A model generated the notes under the pieces. That model saw nothing but the letters and a program-made list of their open reading frames with translations, searched no databases and was not told where the DNA came from. Positions 12,201 to 27,200 of a DNA stretch of 64,000 nt are shown piece after piece. Numbering within the stretch: the first letter of the stretch is position 1; the number at the start of each line of letters is the position of its first letter. The DNA comes from Patiria pectinifera (lineage: Eukaryota > Echinodermata > Asteroidea > Valvatida > Asterinidae). Made by a program: the position numbers and the translations under genes. The DNA is taken from NCBI GenBank assembly GCA_029964075.1, contig CM057149.1, positions 320,465 to 384,464 of the forward strand. The letters are read 5' to 3'.

Positions 12201-15200
12201 GTGTGTGTGTGCCCCCATTTTTTTTCAGGTAGCCGGGGAAATGTTCGTGTGTGTGCACTACCCCAATGCAATAGTTCCAAGATTGCTTCGTAAAGCACAT
12301 GCGTAGTAGACTAGCGCACTGGAAACCCTTGCTAGTCTACTACACATACATGTAGGTATTTAACCTGCATGTGAAACCTTGCATGCACATTTGCTAAACA
12401 GCTAAACTAGCGGCTGAGACAGTGAGACCTCGGCTCTCAATCATGAATATGTATGAGTTATAGAAATATACAATGTCATTCATGTTCTCTCGTTCTCTGC
12501 ATAGACCAATGTTAGCTTGATCATATGTATTGATAACACACACCTTTTTAGCTGCTGGCCAGTACTCCTCATAGGTTTTACCCTGATCATTGGTCTTCTT
12601 CTCTGGCTTGACATTCTGCACATATTGACGATTGAGGCATGTAAATGATCAATGGAACAGGTTAAAAAACATGTATTTCTTGTTGGAAGGTTGGGAGGTC
12701 CATTTGACTGGTGAACATGTAATCCTTGTGTGTGTTTTTTTGTAGCTAGCCCACTGTCACTAAGAAACATGGATAACAAAAGGTATCCCCAATTTTCATT
12801 CTTTATTTCTTGTTGCCATGTTAAAGGTGGAGAGTCAACATGGCTGTGTTTGGGGTTCAAGGTTTAATACATTAAGCAAGTAATCATTCCTCTGGTTGTT
12901 TCCTTTTGTATTATTGTTCTACTTGCTGGTAATGCAAATGACCATTTGTTTTTAAAGGTGCTTCCATATTTGTACAGTTTGTTAGTATTGTATTGAAACT
13001 AGAGCACTGACACAAACAATGCATTTTCAGCCAGCAGATAGAGCTAAGAACCCAACATAGTGGGCAATTCCATTCCATGCAAAAGTGGGCACGGCCGCAA
13101 AGTGGGCAATTTATGAAAACTTCAGAACTAAATAAAACCTGTTTTTTTTTGGCTAAAAATATGTATTTTAGGTAGCCACATTGACATTTTATTTTCACAA
13201 GCATAATGCAAGTGTAACTGTGCGTTTCTGTCTTTAAGGCAGAGAGAAAGGTTCATATGCTGTGTCAAAATATTCTGCTGCTTATTAGTTTTTTAAAAGT
13301 GGGCAGACAAACTGTACTGGAGTTACCGTAGCACGAGTTACCAAAATAAACAGCATATGACAATGCCGTAACAAGGTAAGGGCACTGAAAAGATTCTTCA
13401 AACATATATTCGTGATATTTTAATGAGCCAATGTTGGTATGTGAGGCCAGATGGTCTTTTTCACATAGGAAGATGCATTTATGGGTCTTTCTACAGTATT
13501 GGGTAATTTTGACGGACAAAGATTACACAAATGTTTTATTAAGAACCATCCATTGCAGAGTTACAAGTTATGTGTGATATTGTTAAGTATGTATTAAAGA
13601 TATATCAGAAATAAAACGAAAACCATTGGTTGTTGTGTTTGTTTATATTTCACTTACTCTGAAAGAATGTGTCCCTAAATGGTGGTGCTAAATATTGTGA
13701 CATTCCTGAAAGGCAGGAAGCTAAGTTTTTTTTCTCCCTCAGTCAGTCTAAAAATTAAGTTGACAGTGTACGAAGAGTTGGAGTTTCATAAATATAATAA
13801 ATATAGACCAAACCGCTGCGACTTGTTTAAAATGTTACGTGGATAATCCCTTGCCAGATCGGAAAACCCAAGCCTTGTATCCCCCCCTGGTTAACTGTTT
13901 TTTTTATATCTTGTATCTTTGTGTGAGGCATATATCATGACAGCGAATGGAAAAGAAAAAAGTCTCAAAACGGCAAACGAAAAGTTCTTCAACTGTCCGC
14001 CAACTCAGAATTAGATAGATCCCCAGTTGACATCTTTATGTGTTCTCCTCACTGAGATGGGTTTTCTGACGTTGTTCTTGAACAGTCTTTCCAACTTCCT
14101 GACGGGATGGTTGTTTGTTTGGTCCGTCACCAGAGTTAGTTACGTGGATAATGGCCGTTACTAATCATGACGCACAGCGAGACAGGACAAATTTGTTTTA
14201 CAGTGATACAGATGATGTCCAGTAACATCATGTTCAGTGTTTCAAGCTTGAAAAAAAATATACAACTAAACGAGCTGATGACAAAAAAGAGGGACACACA
14301 ATGACTGGTGTCATTACCTTGTAACATGATACGGACATAAATTTTTGCACTGCTGACTGAAATGGTCCATGTCAATATTCAGGGGGAAATCTGAGGTGGT
14401 ATTTGAAAGAAAGTTCATTTTCATTTTCAATCGGTTTTAACAATGTGTGTGTTAATGAACACAGAACAGGTTCAAGGTTCATGTAAATGGGGATTTAGCC
14501 GTCGACTGCGAGTCGCGAGCGATGCAGTAAAAGCCGCCATTGCAGTATTTTTTTTTCACTTTGTCGCGCTGTCATGGCCCGCCTCTCAAACTCAAACTGA
14601 CTTTTCAAAAATCAGGGAGGATTCAACTTGAAAATAGTTTAACGAATGTTGATGCATTCATACTCTTTTTTTCTTGAATTTTTTTTTCTGTACGACTTTT
14701 TTTCTGTTTTTTTTGCTTTGTTTATGCCACAGGGCTTGTTGACAGACAGAAGTTGTGTGAAAACGTGCGTGCGTGCGTGCGTGGCTGTTATGTAGGCTTG
14801 TTAGTGTGTAGGCTTATACAGCTTGTCACAGTGTAGCAGGAAAAGAACAACGACGTGGTAAAGTTTTCAAAGGCGCTAAAACTTCAAAGTTTTTCTCTTT
14901 TTTGTTATTCTCTTGTGTTGCTGTTGTTGTGAATCTTCATGTTCATTAAGTAAAAGTTTAAACTTCTTTCTTTTTTACTACTTTGATTACTAGAATTTTT
15001 GTTTTAATTTTTGTTTTTGAAGTGGGCACAAAATGGTCCGGAAATTGGGCACGTGTTCCCAGGAATTCAGTTGTCTGTCTGTGCCTGTGTTTTATTTCCA
15101 TTAGTCCGTCAATGTTACGTGGTAATTCTGTGCTAATGCTAAATAATACTTTTGAATGTGAGCCATATTATCAGACGACTTTGACAAACACACAAAGTTA

Positions 15201-18200
15201 AAAGTAAGTAGGAATGCACCAAACACTCAGTTATTGGACTGACAGACTTCATGTATTTAATCACTGTCTTTCAATGGAAAAAATAATAAAAATATATTGA
15301 CCATGTGAAAAATACAGTGATTCAGATTTTTTTTTTTTTTTTTTTCGCCCAAAGATTTTTGTGGGGGATTTTATTTACAATATTATTTACAATGATCACT
15401 TGCACTTTACAAAACACATCAAATACCTTGACTGAATTGACTGCTTACCACTGCTGGGACTTGGGGTGTCCGTCCCGTCCTTAAAGGCAGTACAAGGAAC
15501 ACAAAATTTTATTGTGTATTTTTTTAAGTTATTTTTGCTACTTTTGAGAAAGTTTTTTTTGAGTTGTTTTCTGAAGTGGTGACTGTACCCTCAAATTTTA
15601 ATTTTTCTAAGCAATTTCAATTTTGAGGTAAATGTCACACTCTTTTACCCAATACTGTAGAAAGACCCTTATATGGATTTAAATGAACCGTTCTGTTTGG
15701 ATAGATGGCATTGTCAGGGGTTCTATTGTTCTGGCAAGACAAAAAAAAATGCAGCTTTCATAGGCCTGAAATGGATAAGGAACACTTGGGATTAACTGGT
15801 AAATCAGGTAAGTTATGGAACACACAATTAACAGTGGCATAGTATTTTGAGAATCTTTACGAAAGCGTGAATTGTCACAAAATAGTGGCAGTCCATATTT
15901 TGCCAACCACTGGTTGGTAAGAACTACAGCTGTGCAACATGTACGTACATTGTAGAGATAACTGACCTTCATAATACAGATGGCTTCCATGACAAGTTTG
16001 ATTCCCTGTGGAGGGTTCTGCATGGTCTTGATGATAGTGATGTCTGGTTGCTTCAAGGTATCCAGAGCCTTGATGGCTGCATTCAGAGCTGGAATAGCTA
16101 TCTCCAGATTCTTCTCACAGTCAGCCTGCGAGTCAACAACATCAAACAACACCCGATTTGTCATCCTGGAAGTCTTTCAATTTGGAGGGAACATACAGTC
16201 AGTTTGCATTCCATTATTGTGGTCCCTATGGTAGCAACACAGTTGCATACTCTAGGAACCAAGAGGGTTCAAGGCATGCGTTATGATGCAAAACACCATG
16301 ACTATGTCATTCCTGCAGCACCATGTTTTTTAAGTGTACATTATGAAATTTATAGTCATACTATAATGACTGATAATGGTTAGGAATAAAGTCAGGTTTG
16401 GAACACCAGGATTATATCAAATAACCAAAGAGATTGGAGCCACACACATGACCAGAGGGTCATGATAAACCATCCTCAGAATAACAATACAGGTTACAAA
16501 ATATGTCAGCAGCAGTGACAGCAGCAGCTGCAACATCAGCTGCAGCCACAGAAAAGACATTAGTAGATGTACTGACCTTGATAGATTTGGCTTCTTCTGC
16601 TGCAGCATTAGCAATGGCCTCATCAGCTGCCACAACCTTCCTCTTCTCATCTACCTCTATCGTCTCTTCCTTGATGATCTCAATCAGTTCCTGGGTCTCC
16701 TTACGATTCTGGATCAGCTTAGGCTGCAGTGCTGTCAACTCCTCCTGCATGACTGAGATCTACAGGACCCAGAAGAAACAGACCTGGGTCAGCAATAGGC
16801 TTGTTGGAACAAATACAGCAGTCAGTTCCCATGCCTTTCGGTGAATCTAGAGACTGGAATGCTTACTTCTTCCTTATAACCAGTGCCAAGGCAGCGATAA
16901 GGCAGTCTGTTCAACTTGGTGTATCCTCATCAGGTGGGTCATGCAAAAGTTATGTTAATAGACTCATCACATTTCTACATCGTATCTTAACAGTACAGAA
17001 AAATACATGAGACTTTTGATGTGTCACTTTTGAATTCATGATAACCTGCTTCAGTTCAACCTGATCCGCTACTATAGCAGAAATATTCAACATGTTTTCC
17101 CACAAGATTAGAGGATGATTTGCTGATACTGCTTAACTTACCTGTGAAGAGGCAAAGTCTAGTTTCTCTAGCCCCACCATATATCGGTTCCTGAGTGTCA
17201 TGATCTCCATACGTTTCCTGTTTAAAAGATTCTTAAAGGTCTTGATCAGCTCCAAGTAGGACGTAGGTGTGACGTAATTCTGTCTCCTCAAAACAGAGAA
17301 AAACCTGGCAAGTAGAAAGGCAGAACATAAGACATGGCAACGTGGTACACCCAGCCTCCAATAATGTCTCTTGTGTATGCAGTTTGGGTTAGCTAGTAGG
17401 AACCATTATTTTGCTGATAACAACTTTCATAGATTCATAATATGTTCATAAGTCATGTTCAGACACCGTTTTAGCTAAAACGGTAAAAGTAAAAACGGTC
17501 GCTCACCACGGGAGGCCCGTCATAAAAATGAAACTGCTGAGTGTCCAGACATCATTTTATGTACAGCAAGTTCAATTTCAAGTCATTTATCTCGGTTTCT
17601 AAGATCAAGTAGAACATCCGCCTCGGCAAAAGCGAGAGCCTTCACTCTGCCATTTTTACAGTTCGCTACACGTGGTCTGACCAGACCAGAAACAGGGGAG
17701 GGGAAGGATGCAAGCAGGGTATACTCACATGTCTGACATGGCTCTGACACTCTCATGAAAGTGTTTACACATGACCACCGTCTCAGCTCGCACCTTATCA
17801 GACATCTCAACATCATCCAGGAATTTATGAGCAACCATCTCTAGGGCATCTTCTGGCCAAGCCTGCAAGGGAACACAAAACAAATAGATATTTGTTGGCT
17901 ACACAGAACAATACACAAACTTATGACTTATCATTCAAAACCAAAATGTAAGCAATTGCTGGCAATCCATGGGTGTAATTTAATCTTCAGATTAATCTCT
18001 GTTTCTAGCTTTGGATTTGACACTAGAACATTTTACAAGCCTTTAACCTTTGTTATGCAGGGTCAAAACAGCATTGTTTTTCTCTGCAATCTTGTCTGCA
18101 GATGAAACCCTTGTACAGCATATGAGATGCGGGGTGTACTGGTATGTTGTAAGTGCAAGCACTTTTTCATCAAGCTGTGGATGTAGCCCATTTGTTGGTA

Positions 18201-21200
18201 AGAGAAATAAGGACAAGCAACTGACTAAAGTATGGTTGGATCCAAATAAGAAGCATGTGCCTTAGCTTCACATTATTACACAAAACCCTGAAGATGAAGC
18301 TGAAAAGATGCCCTCGATCATCGTGTCCTTACTGTCCTCACACAACCAAACATATTAATCGGTCATAGAGACTTGGACAGTACAAGATTTTCATTGAAAT
18401 ACATAGGGGCTACAGTTTGCAACTTTGTAAAAACTAATTGTACCTTAAACCAGTCAATGGTGCAGCAGTTAATAAGGGATGGGAACATGCGGATGCGATT
18501 CCTGAAAGCATCGCCAATGGGACTGAAGGCCAGTACTACATGAAGGTTACGCCTGATCCTCTCCACAAACTTGTTATACATGTTGAGTGGTGTCATCTCA
18601 ATCTTCTCATTCTCAGCAACCGCAAGCTGCTGCATCTGAAAGAGGAAGGGTAAGGGAGAACAATTTAATGGTTCAAATAAGAAAAATTAAGTTTTACAGA
18701 AAAATCCAATTCCCTTTATGATTTGTTTCACGAAAAAAGGGGAGCAGCTATAATCTTATCTCCCACGTCAGACACATACACGCGCAAGTGTGTATTTGCC
18801 AGCAATCGGGGACCCCCATTATCCCTCTTTTGTTTGTACTTCTTTCTAGTAAGACCTCCATGTTTTGTACACATCACCAAATTGGCGACCTTCAGGAATT
18901 GGGGGCCCTATTGTCCACTATTGTTCAACGTCCCTTATTGAATGCAGAAACAAACTCACAGACACTGCCATAGATTTGAATATGGCATTTACTAAGGATT
19001 TCCCATTCTCCTCCTGCTGTATCTTTGATTTCCACATTCACTCATTTGAAATCACCTTCTTTGATTTGCAAGGTATTTTCAAGTAGGGATAGTGTGCTCA
19101 GGATTTGCAATGTGGCCTCTTGGAGGGAAATGCTTTGTAGTGCTTTGTGTGGTGAATTGATATAACTATCAACCAGTGATGTAGAACTTGAGTCCAGGAC
19201 TTGGACTGGAGTCACATTTTTCGTAACTTGGACTCGACTCGAGTCACATGGGAAAATGACTCAAGACTCGGACTCGGACTCGACCATGATGACTCGGACT
19301 ACAGCTTGGTGACTCATGACTCAAAGCACATATTTTCATTTAAAGAAAAAACAATGTTACGCATTTGTGCGACTAACGTAGCATTCTTTTTTACTCCATA
19401 GACAAAACACGGCGCCGCAGAAAATCGTATCCAGGGGCAGCCCACGGCGCATGCCTAGCGCCTACACGACAAGCACCGGGGGCCGGTGTCATGCCAAAAA
19501 GTGTTGGGAGGAGGGTTTTTTTAGGAATGGGAATTAAAAGGAAAACACATGTTGGGTCTAAACAACATGTACACACACAAGGTAAACTATATACACTGGG
19601 GTCTACTTAAAAGACAGAATGGTTGATTGAAAGATAATTGAAAGAAAATTTGAATAGTTTGGTGAACAACTAGGAGCAAGTAACTCGTGACTCGGACTCA
19701 AGGCTTGTGATTCGAGACTTGGTCTCGAGGCTTGTGACTCGAGACTTGGACTCCAGGCTTGTGACTCAAGAATCGGACTCGACATTTGTGACTACAACAC
19801 TGTTATCAATCTGCTATACTCTCTTGCATCCGTTCTTGATGTACACTGACACATACGTGTCCCATGACACTATAACAATAAGTAGCAGAGATGAAACTGG
19901 CATGTGGCAAAAAAATTGGAAAATAGGCCGAACAAAAATATGTGTCCCTAATCTGGGCCGCGCTGCAGTTACATATATACAATTGTACATGTACATGCAT
20001 GTACAATACACTTCATGCCCAATTTCTGGACACCGCTTCCTGCTTCATTTTCGATTCAAACAAAATTTTAAGATGAAAATGTGCCTGTGTTTCTACCATT
20101 GAAACACTCCAATAACGACTGGTGAAAGAGATTAAAACTACATTCGCGATGATTTTAACGTGTCGTTTCCATCAATTTTCTTTGAAACTTTGATTAAAAT
20201 AAAATTAAGTTTTGTGGAAAAATCTTTACAAAATCAAATTCCGTGGGACACATTGTAAGAAAATCGGAAATTTCGTTGAAATAGTCAAAAAGTCGGATTT
20301 CTGATTAAAATCGGAAAAGTTTTATCTCTGAAGTAGTCACCGGACCTTGTCTATTTTATGTACTTGCAGCATTTGTACAGTCTTATGCCAAGTGCTGGAG
20401 GGACATGTTGTTGCTGTTACCTTCTCTATGATCTCCAGCCTGTCTTCATTCTCAAACAGGTTAGGAATGTCTCCAGTGTTAAGGATCATGTTGATGTCCT
20501 CAAGGAAAGACTCATCCTGGAAAACAAAATACAATATGATCATAATGGCACCTGTACAGGGTGAGTCAGAATGATCTGAACCCAAATTAAAGAAAATATT
20601 AAGAATATGTAACAATTACCAAAACAAGTGCAAATGAGATATTTAGTAGAGTGGTATTTTGGACATATTTGGTAAAATTTTTAAGGATATCCACTGTACC
20701 ATTTTAAAGAAAAGCGCCAGCAAAGCACACACGCTAAAAAAAAACCCAGTTCTGTAGTTCAACAAAAACAATTTCCATGGAACCGTGGTCAGAGTAATTT
20801 TTAGAAGACTTCTGGCCGTGTCCAGGGTCAGCTATTAATACTACTTATTTAGTTTATGCAAGTCCTTGTAGAGTACCTTGATCTGGTGATCTCCAAACAG
20901 AAAGACCATGGAAGCTCCTTCATCTCCTGCCTTTCGTAGCAATCTCCTGAGGTCATCCTTCCAGTCAGCTGTTGTGTAGTTTTTGGTTATCTCGATAGAG
21001 AAGAGATCATAGACAGCAATGAAAGCAGCTAGCCTGGCTGCACTCTGTCGTCCACTGCCTCCAATACCTACAACATGGCATGACAAAAGTCAAGAGATTT
21101 TGAGCATCTACAACAGGAGATGGCTTCCATGCTATCATTGGATCTCTCCACTCAGTGGAATATAGTCTTTCCTAAAGAAAAGAGCATGATGAACCCAAAA

Positions 21201-24200
21201 TGGTACCTTTAGGAGACATTATAATAGACTTTTACACAAAAACAATCTGAACTTTAATAACCTTTAACCCTAACCTAAACTAAACTTTCTTATCCTCACC
21301 AATCTTTATAAATTTGGGTTTGCATTACAAGGAATCTATTTTAAATATTGCGACTATCAAATTTTGCCTACAAGTAGGACTTCAAAACAATAGGGAGACA
21401 TTGAAATCTCCAAGCAGATAATGGGGACTGATGTTGTTTACTAGCTATTCTTCAAATGTCTGGGACACAGAGGTAATCTGTATAATGTCTGGAGGTTCAG
21501 GTAAACTATAGAAATAATTTGTTTTTATCTTACATGGCACGGATTTTTGGCCTTGCCCTTTTTTGTATTCCCAGCAGTGACTAAAGCCATCAAATTTGGA
21601 GCCATGCACACACAAGACACCCATCACATGTGTGATATCAGGTCCCAGTCTAATATCAGACTTACACATCATGCATGGCTATGCAAGGGCAGACGGTTTG
21701 GAAGCACATGTGTGACTCAAATGAACTCTAGGGCTCCAAAGACTTCTTGAGAATTACACAGGCAAAGTTTTCAAGGTATGGTTGTATGTGTACGTTTATA
21801 GTCTACATTAGGCCGAAAAAAAAATAGTTCTGCTTCTGATTACATGCCTTTCCAAAATAGGGTCGGTCGAAAAAAAACACTTTTTTTGCCAATTTTTTTT
21901 TATGCAGATTGAATGGGGCATTCAATTATATGCGAAGTTTTAGCCTGAACTATTTCCATTGCACTACGAAAGCTATACACAAAATGGCCACAAAAAGTAA
22001 ATAAAACCTACCTTAATTATTGTCAATATATTTACGTTCGATAATTCTTAAAAAATAATGGAAAATTCATATGCACAACGCTAGTCAAGACGGGAAGCTT
22101 TTTGACGCAAATGGGTTGTTGAGAGGTATTTTGTGAAGACAGAAAAGACAACAAGCTTTTTTTTTTATTTATTCAATCTTTTTTTCTTTTCTTTTTTGGA
22201 ATTGCCGATAAAAAATTTAGGGTCACAGCCTAAAAATAGGGTTTGGTCGGGTAACCGGAAGCAAAAGTATTATTTTGTTTGGCCTTATTAATGATCTTTC
22301 TTATAAGCTTAAAGGGATGAAAGTGTCCCTTTAAGCTTGCTTCCTCATCTACAACTTTACAATTCAAGACTTGAAAGAGACTCAACTATAAAGCTGGCAT
22401 CATCTTAAAGCATACTTTTGATGCATGTTCACAGTTTTACTCAAAGTGTGAAGCTCTCTTTGACTTTGATCTACATTAAGCAAAGAATTTAAAGCTAAAT
22501 GTGACCTCTACAAATATTCACTGCTGTGGCAACAATTGACCTATCGCGGTAGAATCGCGATAGAATCGGCGATAGGTCAATTGTTGCCACAGCAGTGAAT
22601 ATTTGTGGCTGCAATATGCGCCGCAGCATCTTGTAAGCCATTATAAGGTGCTACATAATGGGTCTCATATTTCTCATAAACTTTATTTACTTTTCTTTAA
22701 TAATAGACATATCTCCAGCGCCTTGAGTACCTAATAGTTGGTAGATACGTGCGCTATATAAGACTCCGATATTATTATTATTATTATTAATCATGTCAAC
22801 ACATATTGTGAAATATTGTCCAATAACATGATACAAATGGACACGAAACGCGCAAAATCTGAGACAAACAAAACTTGGGTGTACAAATACTCCATAGGGT
22901 TGTCTAAGGGGGTTGGCTAACTCGCAAACGGTGATAGGTCAATTTAAGGGCAGTTCAGAATTCAGTGGGCAATTTCATGAGAAAGTGGACATGGTTGAAA
23001 ACATTACAAACTCATGTGGCAGTTTCATCAGTGTGATGTGGCAGTGAGATGGAATCTGGTTAAGTGTCATTTTTTTATTTTTTGGTCAAAAACCTAATTT
23101 TTATGCTAAAATTATGGCTTTAGGTTATAAATACCGTAAGAAAGAGTTCAAACTTGTTGGAGGGGTCATAATTTTGAATCTGATCATCCTATGATAAAGT
23201 CATTTATCTAGACAATTGGGGAATTTTATTAGCTACATTTTGAAACCGTGTTTGCTACCAAAGACTGTAAATAGTCCAAGATTGACAATGGTTTATGAAA
23301 AATGATACAGTTGGAAAACCGTAACCAAACACACACATGACCATATTTGGCCCCTATTGATTACACAGTGCTCAAACAAAGCATGGATCATTTGAATAAC
23401 CAACATGCTCCCATGCATACAAGCACGTTCCAGTCGGTATTCCCTAGCATTCGTTTCGGGCAGTGTATCATTGTCACATGTAATCTATCTGTTAAATGTA
23501 TTCATAATCTATTAAATGTGCAACTTTTTCAACTCCATCCTTTTTCATAAACCATTGTCAATCTTGGATGATTTACAGTCTTTGGTAGCAAACAGGGTAT
23601 CAAAATATCTATATGGTCCGGTGGTTATTGCGTTTGACTCTTGTACAATGGTGCGTGGGTTCGAACTCTGCCAGGTACCAATCATCCTCCTGGGTGGAGA
23701 GCGGCAATTGTAGTTAAGTTTCTTTCTCAATGGCAAATACACACCATGTTCCTGGCAGAGTTCATAGTGTATATTTGCCATTGGGCAAGAAACTTAACTA
23801 CAACTTCCTCTCTCCACCCTGATCCATGCCATTGGCTAACTTACCCACTAGCAGTGCATGGCCATTAGGCTGTTTCAAGACTCGACTGATTCTTGATATA
23901 TGCTCAATAGCAAACTGGAACATGACCAGATCCATGGGTGCTTTGCTCATCATGTTGTATTCTTCAAGATTCTTCTCAATTGACTAAATAAAAGACATTC
24001 AGACAGTCATTGAAAATGTTCATTCAAGTCAAAAATTGATAACCTTTACTTGTGCAAAGGCCCAAAAATACACATCAAACACACTGGAATAAGGAGGGCA
24101 TTTGCTACAAATAAATCCTGTCAAAAGACTCCCTGACAAACTGTTGGTTGATGGTTGACTGCATGATTCTCAAGATACAAGCAAAACTAGTCACAACAAT

Positions 24201-27200
24201 CCCACAATCATGGATGTACTGCATATTTGGCCACCTACGGATTTGGAGACAATACCACATCTAAATCATAATTTATTTAATGTCCCTTTTAAAGTATTAT
24301 TCCCCACTATTTACAACATATTTTGCAAACTCTATAAAAATATAACATTTTCCATTCAGACAACAAACTTCATGTTTATTTTCCCAATATTTCAAGTGTA
24401 TCAATGTCTCACAGATGCTAAATCAAACTTGCTTCATTGTAAATTGTGGGGTCTGTACAAAAAAAGTCTAAAATTGTAGGTGCATCTTATGGCCAGTTGT
24501 ACATACTTTGGACAGGGCCTAAACATATGACTTGCCCAAACAGATTCACATTTGCCAAAAACTTGGCTCTAGCAAGACGACCACTCTAATAATTACCTCT
24601 CTGAGTGCATCCATGTCAGTTATCTCATCGTAAAGTTTTTCATCGTCGCTTGCTGACAGATAATCCCCAAAGAACAGGCTGAAATTTGGAAGTGAATAAA
24701 TAACAGAATATTATACATCTAAACACATCATTTGACAACTTTTTTTTGAGGGCGGGGGGTTGTTGCAAGATACCAAGTAATGTAGGACAATTAGTCCTAG
24801 CGAATGGCTCGTGTACTCTAGGGAATAATGCATACGGAGCAATGCTCTACAGGTAAGATAAGCGCAGTACAATCAAATATCTTCAAAGAATTCAATTTAA
24901 ACTTAAAGAAATCTGCATATTGTGCACTTATTTCACAACAATTAAACACTGATAAAGAATTGAAAACATGCAGAGATTATTACATGCCTTTTTGCAAAAT
25001 AATGTATAGATGGAGTCATTAGAAGATAAAAATGAAATCAAAATGAAGTACACAAAATCTGACAGTGAAAGATACAAAACTGTGTCATAATTGGAGAACA
25101 ATGACTGGTAGAAAATAAAAGACTTGTGACTGACAATCAAAGAAAACAACATAAGGGTTGGATGGAAATGTGCAAACAGGAAAAGTGCTGGTTAGTTAGT
25201 TGGTGATAAAGTTCATCATAAGTAAAATATATTGATTATTTACAAAGGATGGAACATCCAAAGAATGTTGGCTTTACTTGAAAGTGATAAAACTCTTTTA
25301 CTGCCAGAGTGTAAAATTGCTGAAAAGTTAGACCCTGCACCACAATTTTACCCACAAATATGTGAAACTATCTTTCAAGATCAGTGTTGCAGGTCTCGAG
25401 ACTTGATCTCGGTCCTGACACCATCTTGAAACCTTTTTAGCAGATCTTTCTCAGTCTCAGTCTACCCTTATCAAAGTCTCGGTTTCAGGAGGGCTGGTCT
25501 CAATCTCGAACAGGCTGGACTTGTTCTCAGTCTTGGTTGTCAAGGTCTCAGATTCTACCCTTGAGACCACAATAAATAATGTTATTTTCATGCAGAGAAA
25601 TACGGTTGACGGCCGACTCAGCTGACAAATAAACACTGTGTACCATGTTGACCATTGCTCTTTAAAGTAGGACACAACACAGAACAAGGGAAATCAGCTA
25701 CAACACTATACATTTGTATGTATGCACAGTCTAAGTCTCAGATCCTTGGTCTCTGTCTCGACAAGGCTGGTCTTAACTACAAAAATTAATAGTCAATTTG
25801 TTCTAGAGTTTGATGATCACATAACAGTACATACGATAAGAAGTTGACTCCACACTGTCAGTAAAATATACATATTTTAACTCACACTGTATGAAGCAAA
25901 TACTGACAAGGTGCCTTCAGTCCTTCTGATTTGAAAATCACAGGCGTGCAATTATTCACACTTCTCGGTAAGCTTTTAAGTGTGCGATGTGGGGTGTGAT
26001 CGCACGCCTCAAATCAGGACTGTGCCTTAAACTACAACCCAGGCTGGACTTGAACCCACAACCTGCACTATTACCTACATATCTTGAGTTCATGCACTCT
26101 ACCAGGTCAATGATTGAACTCAATAAGGTGCTGTATAATAGCTTTTCATAGACTTGGTTCCAGACATGGCAAAGGGAGTATGGGGGCCAGTCTACAAACC
26201 CTCTCTAGTTTCATGTGTTTTTATCACCTGATTAAGACATTGAGATTCACTGCATACAAAAGAACTAGAAGTGTTCTACATTCTCAAATTGACATGCTTC
26301 ACATTTCATCGCCGAGGGGGTTATTGTGCACATAGCCAATACTTCCCCTGATATTACAAAAAAAACACAAAGGTTTTAGTAGGTGCAATTTGAAGACTGT
26401 GCCATGATGAGTGCAACTGCAATCCAAAAGCAAGACAGAGAGTGTTAGTGCCAAGCATTAGCAAGCTACCTTCTCATATCCTCCGATCGCACTTCTTTAG
26501 AGTCACTATGTCACGGACAACAAACATTTGAAGAAAAGAAAAATGCAGAAGCAGTGCTGGATGAGAATTAAATGGCATTTTAGACAAACAAAATTAGCAT
26601 TTTTTTTATGACAAATGAAATCTACAAAATATTACAAATAAATATTACTGAATTGCAATATGTGGTTCGTACCTCATTCAATGTATTACATGTTATGCGT
26701 ATGCAGCTAACATGCATATTTGTGGCAGCACACACTTGTTCATACATTGTACAGGAATCGCATACATTATGCCTATATAGGCATACTGCCTTGATTAAGT
26801 CCTGCTATTACAAACCTACATGTATTACCATGGCATTTGATAAAATAGCTAAACCTGTCATTTCATCATTAATAAAACACTCATTATTAACACACTTATT
26901 TCTGTATTTCTACTCCCCGATGGACATTCCTATGACAAACGTCACATAATTTCATCTCGCTTAAATGAACATGAAGTCAGCAAGGCAAATAATTGCCAAA
27001 GAGCAAAACAAAATTGACATAAAGGTGATTGATGAATACACTTGTACAATGACATTCATACGATAAGTGTATGACACAGGATGTACTATTATCCATGTGG
27101 CTCATATGGAATACCAAAGAAATACCAGACAACAAAGTTCAGTTGCAAATCATTATCAAAGTCAAATAAAAGGTTTATCACTGGCAAAAAGTTTATGTCA

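Noticed and set aside
20877-21067. Loss of the catalytic Lys in the AAA4 P-loop (GIGGSGRQS) as an unusual mutation
   Set aside because: GxGGSGRQS is the usual form at AAA4 in axonemal dynein heavy chains, so it is family-typical.
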